Assembly (NCBI GenBank): GCA_963734185.1
Contig: CAVTGA010000001.1
Coordinates: forward strand, 2,356,001-2,420,000
Length of the DNA: 64,000 nt
From: PALSA-894 sp963734185
GTDB lineage: Bacteria > Pseudomonadota > Alphaproteobacteria > Rhizobiales > Xanthobacteraceae
Reading direction: 5' to 3'
Shown here: piece by piece, positions 17,814-25,458 of the stretch
Numbering within the stretch: the first letter of the stretch is position 1
Layout: every line of letters begins with the position of its first letter
Program-made: the position numbers and the translations under genes
The notes under the pieces: model-generated
The model's input: the letters and a program-made list of their open reading frames with translations, nothing else
The model's database searches: none
What the model was told of the DNA's origin: nothing

Positions 17814-17969
17814 GGTGGGCAAAGGCGCGGCCCCCAATCTCAGGGGGACACGCCGAACATTATCCGCGCCGTGCCCACGCGGACGATCGAACGATGACAC
17901 GCGTGGGCAAAGGCGCGCGACACCGGTGCCAATTCCGAGCGATCCGCCGTGCGCCTTTGCCCACCCTAC
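17810..17969. repeat. Palindromic repeat family A, copy 2
   Basis: Perfect 19-bp arms, GTAGGGTGGGCAAAGGCGC at 17810-17828 and its complement at 17951-17969, with inner copies of GTGGGCAAAGGCGCG. It supplies the TAG stop of the second permease, as copies 1 and 3 do for their upstream genes. It ends 11 bp before the 87-bp duplicated segment. Confidence 0.85.
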
Positions 17970-17979
17970 AAATCACCTG

Positions 17980-18066
17980 CGCCACAGCGACAGCATGCCG
18001 GTGCGCGTGCGGCCTTCGAGCTGCTGGTAGGCGCTCTCCGCCACCTTCTGCAGCCGCTCGCGGTCG
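17980..18066. repeat. 87-bp duplicate of the anti-sigma-factor 3' end
   Basis: These 87 bases are identical to 19056-19142, which encode the last roughly 29 residues of the anti-sigma factor (RERLQKVAESAYQQLEG onward). The two copies are in direct orientation, 1076 bp apart, and flank the ribbon-helix-helix gene, the 168-aa exported protein and a family D repeat. The copy here is a gene fragment with no reading function of its own. It looks like the footprint of an integration or tandem duplication. Confidence 0.9.
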
Positions 18067-18076
18067 CCCAGTGAAG

Positions 18077-18274
18077 CTACGATCTGCGGCGTGGTTTGAC
18101 TCGCGCAGCCAGGGCTTGCTCCACGAGGCGGCGAATGGCTTCGGAGCGCGACGGAAGGTCGGCTTGCTCACGACGCCAATCGTCCAAATGGCGAAGAAAG
18201 TCATCGGAACAGCGGACGTGAACCGGAGTGCCTACCCCGGTAGGGGGCCGGCCCCGTGGTTTCATGGTTGACAT
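18077..18274 (-). CDS. Ribbon-helix-helix (CopG-like) DNA-binding protein
   Basis: A 65-aa basic protein. After a disordered GRPPTG segment comes TPVHVRCSDDFLRHLDDW (the beta strand and first helix) and LPSRSEAIRRLVEQAL (the second helix with the SRSEAIR turn typical of CopG/ParD-like repressors). It ends in a basic RVKPRRRS tail. No toxin partner of a known family is adjacent; the divergent neighbour at 18371 is an exported protein. Start alternatives are 18304, 18274 and 18265. Confidence 0.7.
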   Translation of the reverse strand: MSTMKPRGRPPTGVGTPVHVRCSDDFLRHLDDWRREQADLPSRSEAIRRLVEQALAARVKPRRRS

Positions 18275-18370
18275 TAAATAAGGACCATGGTTATCTGGTG
18301 CCATAAATAGCGAGCCGGCCGGATGCTAGCAACACCCGCCCGGCTCTGACCCAAGCCACGGAGGTAAGCC

Positions 18371-18877
18371 ATGGCTCAGGCTAAGCGCGACTCTATCACA
18401 CGGCGCAGCTTGCTTTCAGGCGCCGCAGCCGCCGTTCCCGCCGCGGTCATGCCGGTTACGGTCTTGCCGGCCGGTGCCGCTCCGGCGGCCGCCGTTTCCG
18501 CAGCGCCGGGGATTCCCGATCCGATCTTCGCGGCCATCGAGGCGCACGTTCGCGCGTCTGCCGAGTTCAATGCCGTGCTCGACGACCTGGCAGCCGCCGA
18601 GCATGTCGCGTGGAACGCCCCGCGCGGCAAGCGCCGCGCGGCCAACAAGCGGCTTGCCGAAGCGCGGGCGGCCGAACGACGCTTCGGTGACATCACGTCG
18701 GACGCCATGGAGAACGTCGTCGCAACGGTTCCAGAAACGCTGGAAGGAGCAATCACCGTGCTGCGCTACGTGCGCGAGCGAGTCGAGCGCGGTATGAGCG
18801 ACGACGAGGAGTGCGAGGCCCTGCTGGCTTCGATCGAGGACTGCCTGTCGGAAGTGCTCGCGGCGCGCTCGGCTTGA
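18371..18877 (+). CDS. Hypothetical protein with twin-arginine signal
   Basis: 168 aa. The N-terminus SITRRSLLSG followed by an Ala/Val-rich hydrophobic stretch is a Tat-type signal (cleavage likely near residues 40-45). The mature part is helical and rich in Ala, Arg and Glu, with no recognised catalytic motif. GGAGGT lies six bases before the ATG. It lies in the segment flanked by the 87-bp direct repeats, divergent from the ribbon-helix-helix gene. I recall similar proteins as hypothetical in rhizobia but cannot name a function. Confidence 0.65.
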   Translation: MAQAKRDSITRRSLLSGAAAAVPAAVMPVTVLPAGAAPAAAVSAAPGIPDPIFAAIEAHVRASAEFNAVLDDLAAAEHVAWNAPRGKRRAANKRLAEARAAERRFGDITSDAMENVVATVPETLEGAITVLRYVRERVERGMSDDEECEALLASIEDCLSEVLAARSA

Positions 18878-18912
18878 GGTTGGGAAATACTTGTGAATCG
18901 CCGACCTCTCCG

Positions 18913-19050
18913 AATCCCTCCCCCGAAGGGGGAGGGTGGACGCGAGCGCAAGCGAGCGGCCGGGTGGGGTTCGTGCGTATCGCGACAACCCCACCCGTCA
19001 TCGCGATGCTTCGCATCGCGGTGACACCCTCCCCCTTCGGGGGAGGGATT
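18913..19050. repeat. Long perfect inverted repeat (family D, copy 2)
   Basis: 26-bp perfect arms (18913-18938 and 19025-19050) rich in CCCTCCCCC/GGGGGAGGG, with a central hairpin CATCGCGATGCTTCGCATCGCGGTG. It shares the CGCGAGCG-AGCGAGCGGC and GGGTGGGGTT words with 13244-13416. The right arm ends at the TAA of the reverse-strand anti-sigma factor. Confidence 0.8.
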
Positions 19051-19846
19051 AGCGCCGCCACAGCGACAGCATGCCGGTGCGCGTGCGGCCTTCGAGCTGC
19101 TGGTAGGCGCTCTCCGCCACCTTCTGCAGCCGCTCGCGGTCGGCCGGGCCGCTCACCACGAAGCCCATGTCGCCATCCGCCCAGTAGACCGCGCCGACTG
19201 CGCCGGCCGGGTTGTAGCGCAGCGCGCTCTGCGCCGCGGCCGAGCGCGTGCAGTAGAGCGTGAAGCGCTCGCCGGTCGCGCTCTCGTACATCAACAGCGC
19301 GGCCGGGCTGCTCGGCCCGGGCAGCAGCCGTCCGCCGAGCAGGTTCAAGCCCAGCGGCTTCAAGTCCGGCGCGCGGATGGCGCTGCCGACGCGGCGCGAC
19401 AGCCACGGCACCAGATGGCTCTCGCCCGCCTTCACCTCGATCGGATGGCGCACCTCGGCGATGTAGAGCTTGTGCGCATCGAGCGCCTCGCTGGTCACGA
19501 CCTTGACCGGAGCGACGGCGCCGTCCCAGGCGCCGCGCCCGAACCAGCCGGCACCGCCGCCGACCAGGAAGGCGAGCATGACTCCGGCAGCCGCGATCCA
19601 GGTCCACTTGCGCCCGGCGCGCTCGAGCCGCTTGAGGTCGAGGCGCGCCGGCACCGGCTCCTGCGCGACCGCGCCGTAGCGCGCGCGGATCGCCTCGGCC
19701 TGCGCGCGCCAGGCGGCGACTTTTGATCCATCGTCCGCATGCGCGGCGAGCCAGGCTTCGACGGCCGCGCGGCGGTCGGCGGCCAGTTCGCCGTCCACAT
19801 AGGCGTGCAGCTCGTCCTCGGTCACGGGTGAATCGCGGTCGATCAT
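19049..19846 (-). CDS. Transmembrane anti-sigma factor
   Basis: 265 aa. The N-terminal cytoplasmic domain (EDELHAYVDGELAADRR, typical of anti-sigma domains but without a zinc HxxxCxxC) is followed by one membrane helix near residues 82-102 (WTWIAAAGVMLAFLVGGGAG). A periplasmic domain ends in MLSLWRR. It sits 17 bp downstream of the sigma gene and is presumably co-transcribed, holding the sigma factor inactive at the membrane until a signal arrives. The last 87 or so bases of coding sequence are duplicated at 17980-18066. Confidence 0.85.
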   Translation of the reverse strand: MIDRDSPVTEDELHAYVDGELAADRRAAVEAWLAAHADDGSKVAAWRAQAEAIRARYGAVAQEPVPARLDLKRLERAGRKWTWIAAAGVMLAFLVGGGAGWFGRGAWDGAVAPVKVVTSEALDAHKLYIAEVRHPIEVKAGESHLVPWLSRRVGSAIRAPDLKPLGLNLLGGRLLPGPSSPAALLMYESATGERFTLYCTRSAAAQSALRYNPAGAVGAVYWADGDMGFVVSGPADRERLQKVAESAYQQLEGRTRTGMLSLWRR

Positions 19847-19863
19847 GGTTGTTGGCCTTCAAA

Positions 19864-20355
19864 TCACTTGATGCGGCGCAGCGCCGGGCGCTCGCCGTCG
19901 AGATAGGCTCTGATCTGCGCACGCGCACGCGCGAGACGCGACATCACGGTTCCGATCGGCACGCCCTGCACTTCCGCCACCTCGCGATAACTCAAGCCTT
20001 CGAGCACGACGAGCAGGAGCGCCGAGCGTTGATCGTCGACCAGCGAGCCGAGCGCGCGTTCGATGTCGCGCCCGCCGGTCTCCGGGCTCGACATGTCGGG
20101 CGCATCGCCCTCCTCGATCGGCGAGTGCGCGGGCCGGCGCGCGAGCGAGCGCAGGCGATTGCGGTTCAGGTTGGTGAGGATCGTGTAGAGCCAGCTGCGC
20201 ACGTCGCCGCCGTGGAACAGATGCTCCGAGCGCAACGCCCGCACCAGCGTGTCCTGCACGAGGTCGTCCGCCACCTCGGCATCGCGCGTGAGCGCGCGCG
20301 CATAGCGCCGCAACGCGGGGATCGCCGCTTCGATGCCTTGATGGAAACCGCTCAA
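19864..20355 (-). CDS. ECF-type RNA polymerase sigma factor
   Basis: About 163 aa: region 2 (ALTRDAEVADDLVQDTLVRAL, then DVRSWLYTILTNLNRNRLR) and region 4 (LVVLEGLSYREVAEVQGVPIGTVMSRLARAR), with no 1.1 or 3 regions. The start is inferred at a TTG (20355) after GGGAGAG, giving a normal ECF N-terminus. The frame continues open to an ATG at 20466, but that extension looks unlike sigma factors. It is paired with the anti-sigma gene immediately downstream. Target genes are unknown. Confidence 0.85.
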   Translation of the reverse strand: MSGFHQGIEAAIPALRRYARALTRDAEVADDLVQDTLVRALRSEHLFHGGDVRSWLYTILTNLNRNRLRSLARRPAHSPIEEGDAPDMSSPETGGRDIERALGSLVDDQRSALLLVVLEGLSYREVAEVQGVPIGTVMSRLARARAQIRAYLDGERPALRRIK

Positions 20356-20496
20356 ACCTGAACTCTCCCGGTACCGCGCAGCGCGCTGCACGGCGCCTTC
20401 GTTCGGCAAACACCGCCACTTTGCCCGATATTCCCCGATTCTGCCGCCCGGTACACGGCAGAACAAGGGCGGACCGCGCTGCTTGAAGGGCTCCTG

Positions 20497-20514
20497 CCCC
20501 TATGCCATTAGGGG
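20497..20514. promoter_or_regulatory. Small palindrome upstream of fabI
   Basis: CCCCTA-TGCCAT-TAGGGG, a six-base inverted repeat 33 bp before the fabI start, in the divergent spacer between the sigma gene and fabI. It could be an operator. Nothing else distinctive is visible in the 192-bp spacer. Confidence 0.3.
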
Positions 20515-20547
20515 AAGCGGCGGCCGGCGGCGCCGCGGGGGACAAGC

Positions 20548-21366
20548 ATGGCGGACGCGACCGGTCTCATGCGCGGCAAACGCGGCCTGATCATGGGGGT
20601 CGCCAACAACCGGTCGATCGCCTGGGGCATCGCCAAGGCCGCGCGCACGCAGGGCGCCGATCTCGCCTTCACCTACCAGGGCGACGCGTTGAAGAAGCGC
20701 GTGGAGCCGCTCGCCGAGGAGGTCGACGGCATCGTGGTCGGGCATTGCGACGTGGCCGAGGAGGCGACGCTCGACGCCGCGTTCGCCGCGGTGCAGGCGG
20801 CCTGGGGCTCGCTCGACTTCGTCGTGCACGCGATCGCGTTCTCCGACAAGGAGCAGCTTACCGGCCGCTACGTGGACACCACGCCCGACAACTTCGCCAA
20901 GACGCTGCAGATCAGCTGCTATTCGTTCACCGCGGTCGCCCAGCGCGCCGAGAAGCTGATGCCGAATGGCGGCGCGCTGCTGACCTTGACCTATTACGGC
21001 GCCGAGAAGTGGATGCCGCACTACAACGTGATGGGGGTGGCCAAGGCCGCGCTCGAAGCCTCGGTGCGCTATCTCGCCGCCGATCTGGGCGTGAAGAACA
21101 TCCGCGTCAACGCCATCTCGGCCGGACCGATCAAGACGCTCGCCGCCGCCGGGATCGGCGACTTCCGCTATATCCTGAAGTGGAACGAATACAATGCGCC
21201 GCTGCGGCGCAGCGTGACCATCGATGAGGTCGGCGATACCGGCGTGTACCTGCTGTCCGACCTCTCGCGCGGCGTGACCGGCGAGATCCACCACTGCGAC
21301 GCCGGCTATCATATCGTCGGGATGAAGAACCCCGAGGCGCCGGACATCAGCGTGAGCAAGGACTGA
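20548..21366 (+). CDS. fabI: Enoyl-[acyl-carrier-protein] reductase (NADH)
   Basis: 272 aa. Reduces trans-2-enoyl-ACP in the last step of each fatty-acid elongation cycle. The FabI pattern is clear: the N-terminal GLIMGVANNRSIAWGIA nucleotide loop, a catalytic Tyr159-x6-Lys166 (YNVMGVAK) rather than the Tyr-x3-Lys of ordinary SDRs, the neighbouring TYYGAEK, and the ISAGPIKTLAAAGI substrate-loop motif that also contacts triclosan-type inhibitors. The 3' end leads, after 11 bp, into the histidine phosphatase gene. Confidence 0.95.
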   Translation: MADATGLMRGKRGLIMGVANNRSIAWGIAKAARTQGADLAFTYQGDALKKRVEPLAEEVDGIVVGHCDVAEEATLDAAFAAVQAAWGSLDFVVHAIAFSDKEQLTGRYVDTTPDNFAKTLQISCYSFTAVAQRAEKLMPNGGALLTLTYYGAEKWMPHYNVMGVAKAALEASVRYLAADLGVKNIRVNAISAGPIKTLAAAGIGDFRYILKWNEYNAPLRRSVTIDEVGDTGVYLLSDLSRGVTGEIHHCDAGYHIVGMKNPEAPDISVSKD

Positions 21367-21377
21367 CGCTGTCGGTC

Positions 21378-21977
21378 ATGCCGGCGCCCGTGCTCTACTA
21401 CATCCGCCACGGCGAGACCGACTGGAACGCGGAAGTCCGCCTGCAGGGCCGGCACGACGTGCCGCTCAACGCGCGCGGCCGCGCGCAGGCGCGCGATTGC
21501 GCGGCGATCCTGCGCGACCTGCTCGCCGTCGACGCGCGTGCCCTGTCCGACCTCGATTTCGTCGCAAGCCCGCTCGGCCGCGCGCGCGAGACGATGGAGA
21601 TCATGCGCGCGGCGCTCGATCTCGAACCTCGTGCCTATCGGATCGATGCGCGGCTCGCCGAAGTCGGCTTCGGCCAATGGGAAGGGTTGACCTACGCCGA
21701 GATCGCGGCGCGCGACCGGCAAGCGTTCGCGGCGCGCGAGCGCGACAAGTGGGGCTTCGTGCCGCCCGGCGGCGAGAGCTACGCCGGCATGTCGCTGCGG
21801 GTCTCCGACTGGTACGCGTCGCTTGCCGCCGATATGGTCGCGGTCGCGCATGGCGGCACCTTGCGCGGGCTCGTCGTGCACCTCGGCATCATGCCGTCGG
21901 ATCAGGCGCCCTACGCGGATATCGGCCAGGGCGTGGTCTACCGCATCGCGGACGGCGCGATGGCGCGCTACGCGTGA
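21378..21977 (+). CDS. Histidine phosphatase family protein (phosphoglycerate-mutase-like)
   Basis: A 199-aa cytoplasmic enzyme. The signature YIRHGETDWN has phospho-acceptor His11. R/ES motifs (SPLGRARETMEI), the acid Glu in EVGFGQWEGLTY, and the second catalytic His158 in VAHGGTLRGL complete the site. The family includes phosphoglycerate mutases, cobalamin-pathway phosphatases and general phosphomonoesterases; the WEGLTY block favours phosphatase. Probably co-transcribed with fabI. Confidence 0.88.
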   Translation: MPAPVLYYIRHGETDWNAEVRLQGRHDVPLNARGRAQARDCAAILRDLLAVDARALSDLDFVASPLGRARETMEIMRAALDLEPRAYRIDARLAEVGFGQWEGLTYAEIAARDRQAFAARERDKWGFVPPGGESYAGMSLRVSDWYASLAADMVAVAHGGTLRGLVVHLGIMPSDQAPYADIGQGVVYRIADGAMARYA

Positions 21978-22036
21978 CCCCGAGCCCTTGTGCAGCCGGT
22001 GTTGCGGGCCGTCGGCGATTTGCACGGAGGTCTCCA

Positions 22037-23560
22037 ATGAACAGATTGCCCGACCGGTCGAATCTCGACCATCTCAAGAAGGGCCTGCGCGCCTCTGTCG
22101 AAGACGTGGCCGGCGCGCGCGGCGATCATGCGGCGCGCGCGTTGCGCTGGCTCGCGCTGGTGTATGCCGGCGAGGTCAGCGGCCGCGGCTTCAATCGCGC
22201 CAGTCCCCGTCTCGCCGTGCGCATGCTTGGTGAAAGCCCCGATCTCGTGGCCGGCGACCCGTACGTCGCTTGCGCGATCGGCGACGAGGGCGCGCTGCAG
22301 GCGGCGACGGCAGCGGATCCGGCCTGGGTCAACCGCCCGGGCGGACCGTTGCACCTGCCGCCGCTCCTCGCCGTGACCCACTCGAGCTTGCTGCAGGTGC
22401 CGGAGTTTCGCGAGCGCCTGCGCCGCAGCGCGCGCTATCTGCTCGCGGCTGGCGCCGATCCCAACCAGCGGGTCGGGCATCGCTTGCCGCCCGCATCGCC
22501 GAGCGCGCCGGACGACACTCACCTGTTGTCGGCGCTCTACGGCGCCTGCGGGGTGAATTGCGATGCGGAACTGACGACGCTGCTGCTTGAAGCCGGCGCC
22601 GATCCCAACGACGGCGAATCGCTCTACCACTGCGTCGAAAACGTCGACTGCGCCCGCGCGCTGCTGGAACACGGCGCCCGCATCGAGGAAAACAACGCGC
22701 TCTACCGCGTGCTCGACTTCGACAACGTGGCCGCGCTCGAACTCCTGCTCGCGCACGGCGCGGACGCCAACGTGCCGGCGGGCGGTCCGCCGATATCCGA
22801 TTGGGGGACGCCGCTGCTGTGGGCCATCTATCGGCGGCGCTCGCGCCGTCACGTCGCGGCACTGCTCGCGGCGGGCGCGTCGGCGCTCGCGACCACGCCG
22901 GGGGGCGTTAGCGCCTACAGCCTGGCGCTGCAGTTCGCCTTGCGCGATGTCGCCGCGCTGCTGCGCGACCATGGCGCCGCCGCGGCGCTCTCGGAGGAGG
23001 AGCAGTTCGTCGCCGCATGCGCGGCCGGCGAGGAGGCCGAGGCGCGACGCATCCGCGCGCGGCGGCCCGATCTGCCGGGCTCGCTGCCGGAGAAGCGGCT
23101 GCGCCTATTGCCCGACATGGTGGCCGCGGCCGCCGACGAGGGCGCGAAACTGATGGTCAAGCTCGGCTGGCCGATTGCGGTGCGCGGCGGCGACTGGAAA
23201 GCGTCCGCGCTCAATCTCGCGGTGTTCCTCGGCAATGCGCCAATGACGCGATTCCTGCTGCAGCACGGTGCCAGCTGGAAGGAAGAACACGGCTATGGCG
23301 ACAATGTCTGCGGCACGCTGTCGTGGGCCTCATGCAACGAGCCGGTCGCCGGCGGCGACTGGGTCGGCTGCGCCCAGGCGCTGGTGGAACACGGGTTGCC
23401 GCGCGCCACGCCCGACCCCGACGACCCGGACTGGGTTCGCATCGACGGGCGCAGAAAGCGCTTTTCCGACGCGGTCAAGGAGGTTCTGCGAGCCGACGAT
23501 AGTCTTGAACGGTTAGGCCGGCATCGAAAAGTCGTGCCAAAACGAAACGGCCGGACTTGA
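22037..23560 (+). CDS. Ankyrin-repeat protein
   Basis: 507 aa. The centre holds at least five ankyrin-type units, e.g. LTTLLLEAGADPNDGESLYH, ARALLEHGARIEEN, LELLLAHGADANVPAGG, VAALLAAGASALATTPGG and VAALLRDHGAA, with another (MTRFLLQHGASWKEEHGYGD) near residue 420. The N-terminal 60 residues (LDHLKKGLRA... RALRWLALVYAGE) are helical. There is no signal peptide. It is a likely protein-interaction module; the partner is unknown. The ATG at 22037 follows GGAGG at 22026-22030 and fits better than the long open extension upstream. Confidence 0.85.
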   Translation: MNRLPDRSNLDHLKKGLRASVEDVAGARGDHAARALRWLALVYAGEVSGRGFNRASPRLAVRMLGESPDLVAGDPYVACAIGDEGALQAATAADPAWVNRPGGPLHLPPLLAVTHSSLLQVPEFRERLRRSARYLLAAGADPNQRVGHRLPPASPSAPDDTHLLSALYGACGVNCDAELTTLLLEAGADPNDGESLYHCVENVDCARALLEHGARIEENNALYRVLDFDNVAALELLLAHGADANVPAGGPPISDWGTPLLWAIYRRRSRRHVAALLAAGASALATTPGGVSAYSLALQFALRDVAALLRDHGAAAALSEEEQFVAACAAGEEAEARRIRARRPDLPGSLPEKRLRLLPDMVAAAADEGAKLMVKLGWPIAVRGGDWKASALNLAVFLGNAPMTRFLLQHGASWKEEHGYGDNVCGTLSWASCNEPVAGGDWVGCAQALVEHGLPRATPDPDDPDWVRIDGRRKRFSDAVKEVLRADDSLERLGRHRKVVPKRNGRT

Positions 23561-23594
23561 GGCCCGGCCGTCCGCAGGTGCCGCCCGGCACCTG
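23547..23594. terminator. Double hairpin between convergent genes
   Basis: Two consecutive stems: ACGGCCGG / CCGGCCGT (23547-23571, containing the ankyrin gene stop codon) and CAGGTGCCG / CGGCACCTG (23575-23594). They sit between the convergent ankyrin (+) and lysine-rich (-) genes, as expected of a bidirectional terminator. A strong U-tract is lacking. Confidence 0.6.
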
Positions 23595-23607
23595 AAAATC
23601 GCTCCGA

Positions 23608-23997
23608 TCAAGCCGCGATGCGGTACTCGATCACGTGCGCGTCCTTCTTCTTCGCCGGCTTCTTCTTCTTCTTTTTCGCAGCCGACATCTCGTCGGTCAT
23701 GGTGAGGCCGGCGTCCTTTTTCTTCGCGGGCTTCTTCTTCTTTTTCTTCGCCGCGCTGAGCTCGGTGCTCGCCTCGCCCATCTTCTTCTTGCCCTTCTTC
23801 GCCTTCTTACCCTTCTTGACCTTCTTGTACTTCTTCTTCATGGCCTTCTTTTTCGCCTTCTTCTTGGCCTTCTTCTTCTTGGCGGCCGACAGGTCGTCGT
23901 TCTTGGCCACGTCGATGGTGGCGGCCTCGGCGATCGGCGTCAGGCTGGTCGTGCCCAGGAAGCCGAGCGCCGCGATGATCGCGATGAGTTTTTTCAT
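23608..23997 (-). CDS. Exported lysine-rich repeat protein
   Basis: 129 aa with about 45 lysines. A clear Sec signal (MKKLIAIIAALGFLGTTS, cleavage near AEA-A at about 25) leads to a mature chain made of SAAKKKK-type blocks. Three of these begin (L/M)SAAKKKK, and the last two share SAAKKKKKKPAKKKDA. The GAGGGA ribosome site precedes this ATG; the ORF extends 13 codons upstream without one. The product would be a strongly cationic periplasmic or secreted polypeptide. Histone-H1-like alanine/lysine tails look similar, but those are not exported. Function unknown. Confidence 0.75.
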   Translation of the reverse strand: MKKLIAIIAALGFLGTTSLTPIAEAATIDVAKNDDLSAAKKKKAKKKAKKKAMKKKYKKVKKGKKAKKGKKKMGEASTELSAAKKKKKKPAKKKDAGLTMTDEMSAAKKKKKKPAKKKDAHVIEYRIAA

Positions 23998-24137
23998 GTG
24001 AAATCCCTCGATGAATTCTTGCACGTGACTTGGCACCAGGATCCGCTTCGTCGCCCCGATACCACGTTCATTCCATACATCGAGGCGGGCCTGCTTTCAA
24101 ATGGATTGAGCGGAAAAACTACTGAAATATCCGTAAC

Positions 24138-24163
24138 TTAATGCATGTTCAGCTTGGCATTAA
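24138..24163. promoter_or_regulatory. Operator-like inverted repeat TTAATGC-N12-GCATTAA
   Basis: Seven-base arms TTAATGC (24138-24144) and GCATTAA (24157-24163), spaced by 12. It lies in the AT-rich part of the 333-bp divergent spacer between the lysine-rich gene and aroC. It shares the AATGC/GCATT word with the palindrome at 24177. Confidence 0.4.
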
Positions 24164-24176
24164 TTTGCATTCAGCG

Positions 24177-24196
24177 ACGTGAATGCGCATTCACGT
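24177..24196. promoter_or_regulatory. Perfect 20-bp palindrome upstream of aroC
   Basis: ACGTGAATGCGCATTCACGT is self-complementary over all 20 bases. It is preceded at 24166-24171 by another TGCATT word. A dimeric repressor could bind here and control either divergent gene. The remainder of 23998-24330 shows no gene. Confidence 0.5.
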
Positions 24197-24330
24197 GACG
24201 GTACTGCCGTTGAGCCGATCCGCCTCGTCTGGGTGCGATAGCCGACATGGCGCCCGCCGCGCGCCGTAGTCGCGCGCGCCGCCCAAATTGACCCCTGCGG
24301 GGTCGCGGGATACGACACGGCGGGCGCCCC

Positions 24331-25449
24331 ATGTCGCACAACACCTTCGGCCATCTGTTCCGCGTGACCACGTTCGGCGAGAGCCACGGGGCCGCGCTCG
24401 GCTGCGTGGTCGACGGTTCCCCGCCGCGCATCCCGCTCACCGAGGCCGACATCCAGCCCTACCTCGACAAGCGCCGGCCGGGCCAGTCGCGCTTCACCAC
24501 GCAGCGGCGCGAGCCCGACGCGGTGAAGATCCTCTCCGGCGTGTTCGTCGACGAAGCCTCCGGGCAGCAGGTGACCACCGGCACGCCGATCGCGCTCCTG
24601 ATCGAGAACCTCGACCAGCGCTCGAAGGACTACGCCGAGATCAAGGACAAGTACCGCCCCGGGCATGCCGGCTATACCTACGACGTCAAATATGGGCTGC
24701 ACGACTATCGCGGCGGCGGCCGTGCCTCGGCGCGCGAGACCGCGGCGCGCGTCGCGGCCGGGGCGATCGCGCGCAAGGTCGTACCGGGCTTGAGCGTGCG
24801 CGGCGCGCTGATCCAGATCGGGCCGCACGCGATCGACCGCGCGCGCTGGGACTGGGCCGAGGTCGACAACAACCCGTTCTTCTGTCCCGACGCCGGCGCG
24901 GTCGCGCGGTTCGAGGAATTCCTCGACGGCGTGCGCAAGGCCGGCTCCTCGGCCGGCGCGGTGATCGAGATCGTGGCCGAGGGCGTGCCGCCCGGCCTCG
25001 GCGCGCCGGTCTACGGCAAGCTCGACGGCGATCTCGCCGGCGCGCTCATGGGTATCAATGCGGTCAAGGGCGTCGAGATCGGCGACGGGTTCGCGACCGC
25101 GGCGATGCGCGGCGAAGACAACGCAGACGAGATGCGCATGGGCAACGACGGCAAGCCGCGCTTCCTGTCGAACCACGCCGGCGGCATCCTCGGCGGCATC
25201 TCGACCGGGCAGCCGGTCGTCGCGCGCTTCGCCGTCAAGCCGACCTCGTCGATCCTGACGCCGCGCGCGACCGTCGACCGCTACGGCGCGGAGACCGAGG
25301 TTGCCACCAAGGGGCGCCACGACCCCTGCGTCGGCATCCGCGCGGTGCCGATCGGCGAGGCCATGGTGGCGTGCGTGATCGCCGATCACTATCTGCGTCA
25401 CCGCGGCCAGGTCGGCGAGGGCGGCACTTGGCCGTTCGAGAAGCGCTAG
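24331..25449 (+). CDS. aroC: Chorismate synthase
   Basis: 372 aa. Converts 5-enolpyruvylshikimate-3-phosphate to chorismate using reduced FMN, the branch point to aromatic amino acids, folate and quinones. Diagnostic motifs: GESHGAALGCVVDGSP at 15-30, the RPGQSRFTTQRREPD block near 48-62, RGGGRASARETAARVAAGAI, and the C-terminal RHDPCVGIRAVPIGEAM. Length matches the family. ribB follows after 9 bp, so the two are probably one transcript. Confidence 0.97.
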   Translation: MSHNTFGHLFRVTTFGESHGAALGCVVDGSPPRIPLTEADIQPYLDKRRPGQSRFTTQRREPDAVKILSGVFVDEASGQQVTTGTPIALLIENLDQRSKDYAEIKDKYRPGHAGYTYDVKYGLHDYRGGGRASARETAARVAAGAIARKVVPGLSVRGALIQIGPHAIDRARWDWAEVDNNPFFCPDAGAVARFEEFLDGVRKAGSSAGAVIEIVAEGVPPGLGAPVYGKLDGDLAGALMGINAVKGVEIGDGFATAAMRGEDNADEMRMGNDGKPRFLSNHAGGILGGISTGQPVVARFAVKPTSSILTPRATVDRYGAETEVATKGRHDPCVGIRAVPIGEAMVACVIADHYLRHRGQVGEGGTWPFEKR

Positions 25450-25458
25450 GAAATCTTC

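Noticed and set aside
18077..18877. Toxin-antitoxin pair formed by the ribbon-helix-helix gene and its divergent neighbour
   Set aside because: The neighbour has a Tat signal and no toxin fold, and the genes diverge; pairs of this kind are normally co-directional.
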